Shown: piece by piece, positions 33,279 through 41,621 of the stretch
How the letters are laid out: each line of letters begins with the position of its first letter
Numbering within the stretch: position 1 is the first letter of the stretch
Assembly (NCBI RefSeq): GCF_000016645.1
Contig: NC_009441.1
Coordinates: 434,001 to 498,000, forward strand
Direction: 5' to 3'
From: Flavobacterium johnsoniae UW101
GTDB taxonomy: Bacteria > Bacteroidota > Bacteroidia > Flavobacteriales > Flavobacteriaceae
Length of the DNA stretch: 64,000 bases
Program-made: the position numbers and the translations under genes
Notes under the pieces: model-generated
Database searches by the model: none
What the model saw: the letters and a program-made list of their open reading frames with translations, nothing else
What the model was told of the DNA's origin: nothing

Positions 33279-34025
33279 ATGATGCTAATTCGTTATTTAT
33301 CCCAAATAGGAAAATATTTTTTAATGCTGAAGGAAATTTTCAATAAACAGACCAAATGGCCTGTTATGAAAAATTTAATTTTCAAAGAAATTGATGATTT
33401 GATTATTGATTCACTTGGAATTGTCTGCTTTATATCATTTTTTATTGGAGGAGTTGTTGCCATTCAAACGGCATTAAATTTAACCAATCCCTTAATTCCA
33501 AAATATCTTATTGGTTTTGCTACACGTCAATCTGTAGTTTTAGAGTTTGCCCCTACTTTTATTTCGGTAATTATGGCCGGAAAAATGGGGTCTTACATCA
33601 CTTCAAGTATCGGAACGATGCGTGTTACAGAACAAATTGATGCGTTAGAAGTTATGGGAGTTAACTCAGTAAACTACCTTGTTTTCCCAAAAATTATAGC
33701 TTTATTAATGTACCCTTTTGTTATTGGGATTAGTATGTTTTTAGGAATTTTTGGAGGATGGCTTGCTTGTGCTTACGGAGGATTTTCAACCGGAGCAGAT
33801 TTTATTATGGGAGCCCAGAAAGATTTCATACCATTTCATATTACGTATGCCTTTATAAAGACTTTAATCTTCGCCATGTTATTGGCAACAATTCCGTCTT
33901 TTCATGGATATTACATGAAAGGTGGTGCATTAGAAGTTGGTAAGGCTAGTACAACGTCATTTGTATGGACATCTGTTACTATCATCCTTTTAAATTATAT
34001 ATTAACTCAATTATTACTAGGATAA
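33279..34025 (+). CDS. mlaE: MlaE-type ABC transporter permease
   Basis: 248 aa, five to six membrane helices. Permease of the MCE-type phospholipid transporter that maintains outer-membrane lipid asymmetry. Family marks: SLGIVCFISFFIGGVVAIQTA, APTFISVIMAGKMGSYITSSIGTMRVTEQIDALEVMGV (the EQIDALxxMG signature), and a C-terminal YYMKGGALEVGKAST. Its TAA shares one base with the ATG of the ATPase gene. The MCE-domain (MlaD-like) partner does not follow here. Confidence 0.94.
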   Translation: MMLIRYLSQIGKYFLMLKEIFNKQTKWPVMKNLIFKEIDDLIIDSLGIVCFISFFIGGVVAIQTALNLTNPLIPKYLIGFATRQSVVLEFAPTFISVIMAGKMGSYITSSIGTMRVTEQIDALEVMGVNSVNYLVFPKIIALLMYPFVIGISMFLGIFGGWLACAYGGFSTGADFIMGAQKDFIPFHITYAFIKTLIFAMLLATIPSFHGYYMKGGALEVGKASTTSFVWTSVTIILLNYILTQLLLG

Positions 34026-34789
34026 TGATAGAAGTAAAAAATATAGAAAAATCATTTGGTGACAGTAAAGTTTTAAAAGGCGTTTCGACGGTATTTGAAA
34101 CTGGAAAAACCAACTTGATTATTGGACAAAGTGGATCTGGAAAAACAGTTTTATTAAAAACACTTTTAGGAATTCACACACCTGACTCAGGAACAATTGA
34201 ATTTGACGGAAGAGTTTATTCTGATTTAGATAAAGACGAAAAACGTGAATTAAGAACCGAAATCGGGATGGTATTTCAAGGTTCTGCATTATTTGACTCG
34301 ATGACAGTTGAAGAAAATGTGGCTTTCCCGTTAAAAATGTTCACCAAAAACAACAAAGCACAAATTCAGGAACGTGTTGATTTTGTTTTAGAAAGAGTAA
34401 ATCTGATAGATGCTCATAAAAAATTACCTTCTGAAATTTCCGGAGGTATGCAAAAACGTGTTGCGATTGCGCGTGCTATTGTAAACAATCCGAAATATTT
34501 GTTTTGTGATGAACCAAACTCAGGTCTGGACCCGAATACTTCAACTTTGATTGATAATCTGATTCAGGAAATCACGAAAGAATACAATATTACTACCGTA
34601 ATTAATACTCACGACATGAACTCTGTGATGGAAATTGGTGAAAATATTGTTTTCTTAAAAAAAGGATTAAAAGCCTGGCAGGGAACTAAAGAAGAAATCT
34701 TTAAAACCGACAATAAAGATATTGTTAAGTTTGTATACTCTTCTAACCTGTTCAAGAAAGTACGTGAAGCATATTTAAGAGGACTATAA
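34025..34789 (+). CDS. mlaF: MlaF-type ABC transporter ATP-binding protein
   Basis: 254 aa from ATG 34025, the one-base overlap with mlaE deciding against the longer frame from 33965. Walker A GQSGSGKT, Q-loop MVFQGSALFDSMTV, signature EISGGMQKRVAIARA, Walker B YLFCDEPNSGLDP, H-loop NTHDMNS. Powers the MlaE permease on the inner membrane. Ends at a 16-bp perfect terminator stem. Confidence 0.95.
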   Translation: MIEVKNIEKSFGDSKVLKGVSTVFETGKTNLIIGQSGSGKTVLLKTLLGIHTPDSGTIEFDGRVYSDLDKDEKRELRTEIGMVFQGSALFDSMTVEENVAFPLKMFTKNNKAQIQERVDFVLERVNLIDAHKKLPSEISGGMQKRVAIARAIVNNPKYLFCDEPNSGLDPNTSTLIDNLIQEITKEYNITTVINTHDMNSVMEIGENIVFLKKGLKAWQGTKEEIFKTDNKDIVKFVYSSNLFKKVREAYLRGL

Positions 34790-34812
34790 ACTTTTAAAAT
34801 TTACAATACATA

Positions 34813-34860
34813 AAATCCCAAATTCCAAGTTGTTTAAATTGGAATTTGGGATTTCTTTTT
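34813..34860. terminator. terminator after mlaF
   Basis: AAATCCCAAATTCCAA (34813-34828) and TTGGAATTTGGGATTT (34839-34854), 16 perfect pairs, then a T-run; may also serve the convergent SprT-like gene. Confidence 0.88.
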
Positions 34861-34886
34861 TTGGATATATTTATGAATTGATTTTT

Positions 34887-35483
34887 CTAATCCATCAATT
34901 CAACTTCGGCATTTGGATTAAAAAGATATGTTTTTCCAGAGCTTATTTCAATGCATTCAAAACGTTTGGTACGAACTGCTAGTTTCTTGAATACTTTTCC
35001 GTTTTTGATCCTAAAAACGCTTCCAAACGGGATTTCAAAAACATAACTTTTGTCGTTGTCTGTATCAAATTGCTTTAATGCCAAAGATAAAGTTGTATCT
35101 GTATCACTGCTCGCCGACGGATTCTTAAAATGTCTTGCTAATAAAGGTAATATCTGACTCGGAAATATCTCTGGCCGAATAAACGGAACCATTAATCTTT
35201 GAAAAGTAAATTTCCATTCATTTCCGTGTGGTTTTATATTTCGACCGAATTTTTCAAAAGCAACCAAATGTGCAATTTCATGAATCAGCGTAATCATAAA
35301 CCTGTATTTATTCAAACTTGCATTAACCGTAATTTCATGTTTACCGCTAGGTCCACGCCTGTAATCTCCATGACGTGTCTGACGTTCGTTTACGATCTTC
35401 AAATGCACCTGATTGGCTACAATCAAATCAAAAACAGGCTTTACAGCATGCTCGGGAATATATTTTGCTAATGTATCGCTCAA
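34887..35483 (-). CDS. SprT-like zinc metallopeptidase domain protein
   Basis: 198 aa with the SprT/Spartan-like zinc site HEIAH at residues 68-72 and the third His in KPHGNEWK (PHG block). C-terminal basic part (about 150-190) is strand-rich. SprT-family proteases act on protein-DNA crosslinks in eukaryotes; the bacterial role is unclear. The start is TTG 35483; the N-terminus MSDTLAKYIPEHAVKPVFDLI looks family-like, so the rare start is plausible. The four-helix element begins only 12 bases upstream. Confidence 0.85.
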   Translation of the reverse strand: MSDTLAKYIPEHAVKPVFDLIVANQVHLKIVNERQTRHGDYRRGPSGKHEITVNASLNKYRFMITLIHEIAHLVAFEKFGRNIKPHGNEWKFTFQRLMVPFIRPEIFPSQILPLLARHFKNPSASSDTDTTLSLALKQFDTDNDKSYVFEIPFGSVFRIKNGKVFKKLAVRTKRFECIEISSGKTYLFNPNAEVELMD

Positions 35484-35495
35484 AATAATTATAAA

Positions 35496-35852
35496 TTATG
35501 AGTTATAAGTTATGAGTTTTTTCTTTGTGGTTATGATTATACTTTTTATGATTTTTAGTGCTTCCTCGCATTGTTTATGCATTGACTCAAATTCAGTATT
35601 AGTAATATAATTCGTTGCAATTAATATTTCTAACCAATACATTGATTCATCACATTCTTTCTGAGCGATTGACAATTTATGAATAAAATCAGGTTTACTT
35701 TGTGCATTGACAGCTTCTCTAAAATTTGCACCAACTGAAGTAATTGAACGTAAAAATTGTTTACTCATTACAAATTCTTTTCTCTCTGCAACCAGCCATT
35801 TATAAAAATTAACTCCTCTTACGGCTAACTCAAAACTTTTAGTTTTTACAAT
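35496..35852 (-). CDS. four-helix bundle protein (23S rRNA intervening-sequence type) with non-canonical start
   Basis: The frame from ATG 35768 gives 90 aa (MSKQFLRSITSVGANFREA...), but this lacks the family's first helix. In the same frame upstream the missing helix is present and intact: IVKTKSFELAVRGVNFYKWL then VAERKEFV. The frame is open back to a stop near 35870 and contains no ATG, GTG or TTG before 35768, so the full protein would need ATT (for example 35852) or the start has been lost. S23/IVS proteins (PF05635) are known from insertions in 23S rRNA; function unknown. Its stop lies in one arm of an inverted repeat that brackets the gene. Confidence 0.8.
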   Translation of the reverse strand: MVKTKSFELAVRGVNFYKWLVAERKEFVMSKQFLRSITSVGANFREAVNAQSKPDFIHKLSIAQKECDESMYWLEILIATNYITNTEFESMHKQCEEALKIIKSIIITTKKKLITYNS

Positions 35853-35873
35853 ACTCTCACTTATAATTCATAA
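35496..35873. repeat. inverted repeat bracketing the IVS-type gene
   Basis: TTATGAGTTATAAGT (35496-35510) pairs with ACTTATAATTCATAA (35859-35873), 15 positions with one G-T pair. The open frame of the four-helix protein fills the space between the arms. Confidence 0.55.
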
Positions 35874-35891
35874 CTCACAATTCATAACTAT

Positions 35892-36569
35892 TTACGGATT
35901 TGTCGATGAAACTTCTAATACTTTTCCGTTAAAATATTTATTTCCGTTAAGAGTAAAATCATAAATATATGCGGCCATTCCTTCAGCAGAAATTGGCGCC
36001 TGATATCCTGGAAAAGCTTCATTAAGCATTTCTGTCTGAACCGAGCCCAAAGCCAGAACATTAAATGAAATACCTTGCTCTTTATATTCTTCTGCCAATA
36101 ATTCGGTTAAAGTAATCACAGCACCTTTACTTGAACTGTATGCCGCTAATCCGGCAAACTTAAGACTGCCGCGTACACCGCCAATCGAACTAATCGTTAC
36201 AACGTGGCTTCCTTTTTGTAAATAAGGCAGACAGATTCTGGTAAGATTAGCTACAGCAAAAACATTTACTTTATAAATACTTTCAAAATCGGCTTGGGTT
36301 GTTTCAGCAAAAGGTTTTAAAAGTAAGGTTCCGGCATTATGAACTAACGCATCTACTTTTTTCCAGCTTGAAGAAAGAAATTTTTCTACTTCCTCCAAAG
36401 CGGTTTCATCTGCCAGATCAATTGCCAGGCAGGTTACATTTTGATGTTCTAAAAGTGATTTTGGAGTTTTTCTTGAAATCGCTAAAACCTGATTTCCGGC
36501 GTTGGCAAACTGCAAAGCCAATTCGTAGCCAATACCTCTACTCGTTCCGGTAACAATAATATTTTTCAT
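35892..36569 (-). CDS. short-chain dehydrogenase/reductase
   Basis: 225 aa, classical SDR. Cofactor loop TGTSRGIG (residues 7-14), NAG motif in VHNAGTLLL, catalytic Ser in TISSIGG, and YSSSKGA (Tyr-x-x-x-Lys). NAD(P)-dependent oxidoreductase of unknown substrate. 35 bases downstream of the M28 peptidase gene start region on the same strand direction (the peptidase gene lies at 36605-37582 upstream of it), so the two may be co-transcribed. Confidence 0.92.
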   Translation of the reverse strand: MKNIIVTGTSRGIGYELALQFANAGNQVLAISRKTPKSLLEHQNVTCLAIDLADETALEEVEKFLSSSWKKVDALVHNAGTLLLKPFAETTQADFESIYKVNVFAVANLTRICLPYLQKGSHVVTISSIGGVRGSLKFAGLAAYSSSKGAVITLTELLAEEYKEQGISFNVLALGSVQTEMLNEAFPGYQAPISAEGMAAYIYDFTLNGNKYFNGKVLEVSSTNP

Positions 36570-36604
36570 GAAGCAAAAATAAGGAAAACCAAAATAAAGA
36601 ACTG

Positions 36605-37582
36605 TTATTTATTCATTACAATTTCCTGAGTCGGCGAAGTACTTATTTTGGTTACAGCCGGAAGTAACTCCTGAATAAAGTTAGTAATATGCGGAATATC
36701 CATTACTTTAAATTCATCTGAAACATGGTGATAAAAATCAAAATTTTCAAAATCGAAAGTACTCAAAGACTGACATGGCTTTTTAAAAACATCATAAAAC
36801 GAATAATTATCAGATCTGTAAAACAATTTGTATTCGGCTTCTTTTGGTAAAAATCCGATTGTCTTTTTTCCTGTATATTCATTTATTTTTTCGGCCATAT
36901 TCGATTTATCAAAACCAGTAATATAAGCCAGATAATCACGTTTCATAGGAACGCCTATCATTTCGATATTCAGCTGTGTATATAAATTAAAATTTTGTGC
37001 TTTGAGTTTCTGAACCATGCTTTTAGAACCCAGAAGTCCTTTTTCTTCTCCGGCAAAAAACACAAAAAGAATGCTTCGTTTATTCGATTTGGTTTTGCTG
37101 AAATATTTCGCCATCTGCGCTACAGCTGTAACTCCGGATGCATCATCATTTGCACCGTTGTAAATTTGATCTGGCTGCTGTTTCTTTTCAATTCCAATAT
37201 GATCATAATGTGCGCTTAAAACTACATATTCATTTTTAAGAACCGGATCTGTTCCCTCTAAAACTCCAACAATATTAAAAGCCGGAAGTTTAAAATTGGT
37301 TAAAGTATCGCGATAAGTTTTAAAATAAGGTTTGACATTGTTCTTTTTAAAAAAATCTTCTAAAAAAACAGCTGCTTTTTCGATTCCTTTTGTTCCCGTG
37401 TCACGACCTTCTAATTCATCCGAAGAAAGGTATTTTAAAAAATCTGACACTTCAGACTCTTCTACTTTATAACTAATCTCAACAGGTTTTGCTTCTGTTT
37501 TTGATTCTTTTTCATTTACAGTTGAAGTTCCTGATTTACAAGCTAAAAAAACAAACGGAAGTAAAAAGTATAGTTTTTTCAT
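36605..37582 (-). CDS. M28 family aminopeptidase-like lipoprotein
   Basis: 325 aa. Lipoprotein signal MKKLYFLLPFVFLAC (lipid Cys15). Co-catalytic two-zinc site of M28: His/Asp in LSAHYDHIG, Asp in NGANDDASG, the Glu pair in FFAGEEKGLLGS, Glu in NIEMIG, and the last His in YHHVSDEF. Removes N-terminal residues from peptides outside the inner membrane. The SDR gene follows after 35 bases. Confidence 0.93.
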   Translation of the reverse strand: MKKLYFLLPFVFLACKSGTSTVNEKESKTEAKPVEISYKVEESEVSDFLKYLSSDELEGRDTGTKGIEKAAVFLEDFFKKNNVKPYFKTYRDTLTNFKLPAFNIVGVLEGTDPVLKNEYVVLSAHYDHIGIEKKQQPDQIYNGANDDASGVTAVAQMAKYFSKTKSNKRSILFVFFAGEEKGLLGSKSMVQKLKAQNFNLYTQLNIEMIGVPMKRDYLAYITGFDKSNMAEKINEYTGKKTIGFLPKEAEYKLFYRSDNYSFYDVFKKPCQSLSTFDFENFDFYHHVSDEFKVMDIPHITNFIQELLPAVTKISTSPTQEIVMNK

Positions 37583-37668
37583 GGTATTTTGCGGTTAGTT
37601 TATTAATGGGTTGAAAGTATTATTTTACTTGAAACTATAAACTTATGAAAAGTAATAGAATATTCATA

Positions 37669-37704
37669 AAAAAACCCTTTCAAACTAAAAAGCTGAAAGG
37701 GTTT
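37669..37704 (-). terminator. terminator of the acyl-CoA dehydrogenase gene
   Basis: AAACCCTTTCA and TGAAAGGGTTT, 11 perfect pairs, 11-base loop; on the minus strand a T-run follows. Confidence 0.88.
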
Positions 37705-37725
37705 AAAATATATTTTAAAGAGAAT

Positions 37726-38868
37726 TTATCCTGCGATAACGGCTCTTGAAATTACAATTTTCTGGATTTCTGAAGTTCCTTCATAAATCTGAGTAATTTT
37801 TGCATCACGCATTAAACGCTCAACATGGTATTCTTTTACATAACCGTTTCCTCCATGAATTTGAACTGCTTCAACCGCAGTATCCATTGCAACCTGAGAA
37901 GCGAATAATTTTGCCATTGCACCGCTCACGTCATAATTTTTATGATTGTCTTTATCCCAAGCCGCTTTCATACATAAGTGACGTGCTGCTTCGATATTAA
38001 CCGCCATATCTGCCAATTTAAAAGCAATTGCCTGATGGTTGCAGATTTCAGTTCCAAAAGCTTTACGCTCTTTAGAATATTTTAGTGCCAGTTCATAAGC
38101 TCCGGAAGCAATTCCTAAAGCCTGAGATGCAATACCAATTCTACCGCCTGCTAAAGTTTTCATTGCAAATTTAAACCCAAAACCATCTTCGCCGATTCTG
38201 TTTTCTTTTGGAACTTTAACATCCGTAAACATTAAAGAGTGCGTATCAGAACCGCGGATTCCCATTTTTTGCTCTTTTGGACCAACAGAAAAACCAGGCA
38301 TATCTTTAGTCATAATCAACGCATTGATTCCTTTATGTTTTAATTCAGGATGCGTTTGTGCAATTACTAAATATACAGAAGCTGTGTTTCCGTTAGTAAT
38401 CCAGTTTTTAGTTCCGTTTACCAAATAATGATCGCCCATATCAATCGCAGTTGTTTTTTGCGAAGTAGCATCACTTCCCGCCTCTGGCTCGCTCAAACAA
38501 AAAGCCCCATGAATTTGACCCGAAGCCAATCCCGGTAAATATTTTTGTTTTTGTTCTTCAGTTCCAAATTCCTGTAATCCCCAGCAGACTAAAGAATTAT
38601 TTACCGACATTACTACAGAAGCCGAAGCATCAATTTTAGAAATTTCTTCCATAGCAATTACATAAGAAATTGCATCAAGTCCGCTTCCGCCGTATTTTGG
38701 ATCAACCATCATTCCCATGAATCCAAGTTCTCCCATTTTTTTAACTTGTTCAGTTGGAAAAATTTGTTTTTCGTCGCGTTCAATAACTCCTGGCAATAAT
38801 TCATTTTGAGCAAAATCTCTTGCAGCTTGCTGAATCATTAAATGTTCTTCGGTAAGATTAAAATCCAT
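37726..38868 (-). CDS. acyl-CoA dehydrogenase
   Basis: 380-aa flavoenzyme of beta-oxidation or branched amino acid breakdown; takes two hydrogens from acyl-CoA to FAD. N-terminal helical domain, FAD-binding CLSEPEAGSDATSQKT and WITNG, MGIRGSDTHSLMF, and the C-terminal IYEGTSEIQKI with the catalytic base Glu363. Closest in layout to short-chain (butyryl-type) enzymes. Has its own minus-strand promoter (38976 to 38969). Confidence 0.95.
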   Translation of the reverse strand: MDFNLTEEHLMIQQAARDFAQNELLPGVIERDEKQIFPTEQVKKMGELGFMGMMVDPKYGGSGLDAISYVIAMEEISKIDASASVVMSVNNSLVCWGLQEFGTEEQKQKYLPGLASGQIHGAFCLSEPEAGSDATSQKTTAIDMGDHYLVNGTKNWITNGNTASVYLVIAQTHPELKHKGINALIMTKDMPGFSVGPKEQKMGIRGSDTHSLMFTDVKVPKENRIGEDGFGFKFAMKTLAGGRIGIASQALGIASGAYELALKYSKERKAFGTEICNHQAIAFKLADMAVNIEAARHLCMKAAWDKDNHKNYDVSGAMAKLFASQVAMDTAVEAVQIHGGNGYVKEYHVERLMRDAKITQIYEGTSEIQKIVISRAVIAG

Positions 38869-38968
38869 AGTTTTTATTTTATTGTTTTTCTAAACCAAAT
38901 TGAAAATTCAGTTTATGTGGTTTTTTATTATTTGTTTTTTTGAAATGTCTTTTTATAAAAAAGGCTTT

Positions 38969-38976
38969 CAAAGATA
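38969..38976 (-). promoter_or_regulatory. minus-7 element TATCTTTG of the acyl-CoA dehydrogenase gene
   Basis: Exact TAnnTTTG on the minus strand, giving an about 95-base leader. Confidence 0.6.
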
Positions 38977-39315
38977 ATTTTTAAATGCGTAATTTACAAT
39001 GCATGCATATAAATTTAATAGATCAGCAGCGATAACGATAACGTTTTCGTAAATATTCACTATTTATAATACAGAAGCAATAATCCTGCAGCGAATTTTC
39101 TAAAACTCAGCATCAAAAAAATTAAAAAATTATGCAAAAAAAATTCTTTTTCTAAGACAATTCTTATCAGTAAAAGATTAAACAATTCATAAAGCGGGCA
39201 AATCTACGCAAAACAAGTCTTACTAATTTGATTATTAAAGCAATAGAACAAAAAAATTCAAAAAACAAAAGAAAAAAACTTGCTCAACATATCAATAAAA
39301 TTGATAAATTAACAT

Positions 39316-39323
39316 TATTTTTG
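39316..39323 (+). promoter_or_regulatory. minus-7 element TATTTTTG
   Basis: Exact TAnnTTTG 26 bases before ATG 39350. Confidence 0.65.
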
Positions 39324-39349
39324 ACCAAAAATTAAATAATTGACAGAGT

Positions 39350-39925
39350 ATGAGAAAGATTTTACTAGTACTTACACTCCTTTTAAGTCTACAGTTTTCT
39401 GAAGTTTCTGCACAAACTCACTTAGAAGTAAATGGTGTTACCGTTCCACGAAAAATTGAATTTCAAGGCAAAACTTTACAACTTAACGGTGCTGGCGGAA
39501 GATCAAAAATGTGGTTAGAAGTTTATGTTCAGGCATTGTACTTATCGCAGTTAAGTCAGGATCCGCAATTTATTATCGACAGCGATACAGAGATGGCTAT
39601 TCGCATTGAAATTACTTCATCAATGGTATCATCAAATAAATTAACAAAAGCGATGAATACCGGTTTTGAGAAATCGGCAGGAAGTAATCTTGAAGAATTA
39701 CGACCTAGAATCGAGCAGTTAAAAAGTTATTTAAGCGATGCTATCACAGAAAAAGATGTATTTGTTTTAGCATACAACCCCCTTGATCAAAATGTTTACG
39801 TTTCTAAAAACGAAATTCTGAAAGGAAAAATTCAGGGATTTGATTTCAAAAAAGCATTATTCGGAATCTGGCTTTCTGACAAACCAGTAGACGAAACTTT
39901 GAAAAAACATTTATTAGGACAATAA
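39350..39925 (+). CDS. chalcone isomerase-like secreted protein
   Basis: 191 aa with a signal peptide ending near VSAQ (residue 22). The chalcone-isomerase-like fold is shown by VNGVTVPRKIEFQGKTLQLNGAGGRSKMWLEVYVQALYL, the MAIRIEITSSMVSSNKL strand and the late GFDFKKALFGIWLSDKPVDETLKKHLLG. Bacterial members are periplasmic and of unknown function; they are fatty-acid-binding in some relatives (family inference). Own promoter and terminator. Confidence 0.87.
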   Translation: MRKILLVLTLLLSLQFSEVSAQTHLEVNGVTVPRKIEFQGKTLQLNGAGGRSKMWLEVYVQALYLSQLSQDPQFIIDSDTEMAIRIEITSSMVSSNKLTKAMNTGFEKSAGSNLEELRPRIEQLKSYLSDAITEKDVFVLAYNPLDQNVYVSKNEILKGKIQGFDFKKALFGIWLSDKPVDETLKKHLLGQ

Positions 39926-39947
39926 TTCTTAATTTTTTAAATATTCA

Positions 39948-39990
39948 AAAAGCCGAAAACCAAATAGTTTTCGGCTTTTCTTTTTTGTTT
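39948..39990 (+). terminator. terminator of the chalcone isomerase-like gene
   Basis: AAAAGCCGAAAAC and GTTTTCGGCTTTT, 13 perfect pairs, 6-base loop, T-rich tail. Confidence 0.9.
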
Positions 39991-39992
39991 TA

Positions 39993-40000
39993 TAAATTTG
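39993..40000 (+). promoter_or_regulatory. minus-7 element TAAATTTG of the Glu/Leu dehydrogenase gene
   Basis: Exact TAnnTTTG 67 bases before ATG 40068; a one-mismatch TACATTTA lies nearer, at about 40035. Confidence 0.5.
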
Positions 40001-40067
40001 ATGCAAAATACATTATTCGCATTATTCTATTTTATACATTTACGCAAAATAAACATATCACAACAAA

Positions 40068-41294
40068 ATGAAAGATTTATTACAACAATTTGAAAACAAA
40101 GCACCTGAAATTGTTTTCAATTGGAAAGATTCAGAAACAGAAGCCGAAGGGTGGACTGTTATTAATTCACTTCGCGGAGGAGCTGCGGGTGGAGGAACAA
40201 GAATGAGAAAAGGCTTAGACATGAACGAAGTTTTGTCATTGGCAAAAACTATGGAAGTTAAATTCTCAGTTTCTGGTCCCGCAATTGGAGGAGCTAAATC
40301 TGGAATTAATTTTGACCCAAACGATCCTCGCAAAAAAGGTGTTTTGCAGCGTTGGTACAAAGCCGTTTCTCCTTTATTAAAAAGTTATTACGGAACCGGA
40401 GGAGATTTAAATGTTGATGAAATCCACGAAGTAATTCCAATGACCGAAGAATGTGGTGTATGGCATCCGCAGGAAGGTGTTTTTAACGGACACTTTAAAC
40501 CTACCGAAGCTGATAAAATAAACAGAATTGGTCAATTGCGTCAAGGTGTTATTAAGGTAATTGAAAACCCTAAATTCTCTCCAGATGTAACTAGAAAATA
40601 TACAGTTGCCGACATGATTACTGGTTTTGGTGTTGCAGAAGCAGTTCGTCATTTTTACGCAACTTACGGCGGTGACATTAAAGGTAAAAAAGCAATCGTA
40701 CAAGGTTTTGGAAACGTAGGTTCTGCTGCTGCTTTTTATTTAGCAGAAATGGGAGCAAAAGTTATCGGAATTATTGATCGCGACGGCGGATTGATTAAAG
40801 AAGATGGTTTTTCTTTTGAAGAAATCAGAACTTTGTTTTTAAATAAAGACGGTAACAAATTAGTTGCTGAAAATATGATCCCGTTTGAAGAAATCAATTC
40901 TAAAATCTGGACTATTGGTGCTGAGATTTTCACGCCTTGTGCTGCATCAAGATTAGTAACTCAGGGACAAATCGATAATTTAATTGCAAACGGATTAGAA
41001 GTAATCTCTTGTGGTGCAAATGTTCCTTTTGCTGACAAAGAAATTTTCTTTGGTTCTATTATGGAAGAAGTAGACCGCAAAGTGAGCTTGATTCCGGATT
41101 TTATTTCAAACTGCGGAATGGCAAGAGTTTTTGCTTATTTCATGGAGAAAAAAGTTCAAATGACAGATGAGGCTATTTTTAATGATACTTCAGAAACTAT
41201 AAAAAATGCGATTGTAAAAGCTCATGCTTTAAGTTCGTCTAAAACAAATATCAGCGCAACTGCTTTTGAAATTGCGTTGAAACAATTAGTATAA
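40068..41294 (+). CDS. Glu/Leu/Phe/Val dehydrogenase
   Basis: 408 aa. Reversible oxidative deamination of an amino acid with NAD(P). N-terminal dimerisation/substrate domain has the glycine-rich SLRGGAAGGGTRMRKG and catalytic Lys in GGAKSGINFDP; the Rossmann domain starts VQGFGNVGSAAAFYLAEMGAKVIGIIDRDG. The 408-aa length and atypical substrate pocket do not decide between glutamate, leucine or other substrate. Terminator directly downstream. Confidence 0.92.
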   Translation: MKDLLQQFENKAPEIVFNWKDSETEAEGWTVINSLRGGAAGGGTRMRKGLDMNEVLSLAKTMEVKFSVSGPAIGGAKSGINFDPNDPRKKGVLQRWYKAVSPLLKSYYGTGGDLNVDEIHEVIPMTEECGVWHPQEGVFNGHFKPTEADKINRIGQLRQGVIKVIENPKFSPDVTRKYTVADMITGFGVAEAVRHFYATYGGDIKGKKAIVQGFGNVGSAAAFYLAEMGAKVIGIIDRDGGLIKEDGFSFEEIRTLFLNKDGNKLVAENMIPFEEINSKIWTIGAEIFTPCAASRLVTQGQIDNLIANGLEVISCGANVPFADKEIFFGSIMEEVDRKVSLIPDFISNCGMARVFAYFMEKKVQMTDEAIFNDTSETIKNAIVKAHALSSSKTNISATAFEIALKQLV

Positions 41295-41315
41295 TCTTAT
41301 TATATACTTTATTCT

Positions 41316-41350
41316 AAACGAGCCGCATTATTGTTGGCTCGTTTTTTTTA
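41316..41350 (+). terminator. terminator of the Glu/Leu dehydrogenase gene
   Basis: ACGAGCC, 11-base loop, GGCTCGT, then T8. Confidence 0.88.
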
Positions 41351-41356
41351 TCTAAG

Positions 41357-41545
41357 TTTAACCGCAAGGGACGCAAAGATTTGCGCAAAGAACGCTAGTT
41401 TATTTGTCGTAAAGTCGCGAAGTCGCAAAGAAACTAAAAAATGAAAAACTTTGCGACTTCGTGACTTTGCGAGATTTAAAAACAAACTGCTTTGCGAACC
41501 TTGCGTAAACCTTTGCTCCCGATAGCCATCGGGATTGCGGTTAAA
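41357..41545. repeat. 189-bp nested palindromic element
   Basis: Outer ends TTTAACCGCA (41357-41366) and TGCGGTTAAA (41536-41545) are exact complements. Inside, AAAGTCGCGAAGTCGCAAAG (41411-41430) pairs with 41449-41468 with one mismatch, and a variant of the CCCGATAG palindrome (41517-41534) sits near the right end. No coding potential. Confidence 0.8.
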
Positions 41546-41621
41546 TTCTCTCTTTCATTCTAAACAATTTTTAGTACTTTTAAACGTTTTTAATAATACA
41601 ATTTCAAAATTCAGAATTACA

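Larger units (their letters stand above)
38869..39349. other. 481-base divergent intergenic region
   Basis: No gene seen. Contains the minus-strand promoter of the acyl-CoA dehydrogenase, the 10-bp palindrome ATGCATGCAT (38999-39008), a GATAACGATAACGTTTTCG stretch near 39031, and the promoter of the chalcone-isomerase-like gene; otherwise AT-rich filler. Confidence 0.6.

Noticed and set aside
41535..41621. TTG-initiated extension of the TonB-like protein
   Set aside because: It starts inside the nested palindrome and lacks family similarity; ATG 41622 directly precedes the membrane anchor.
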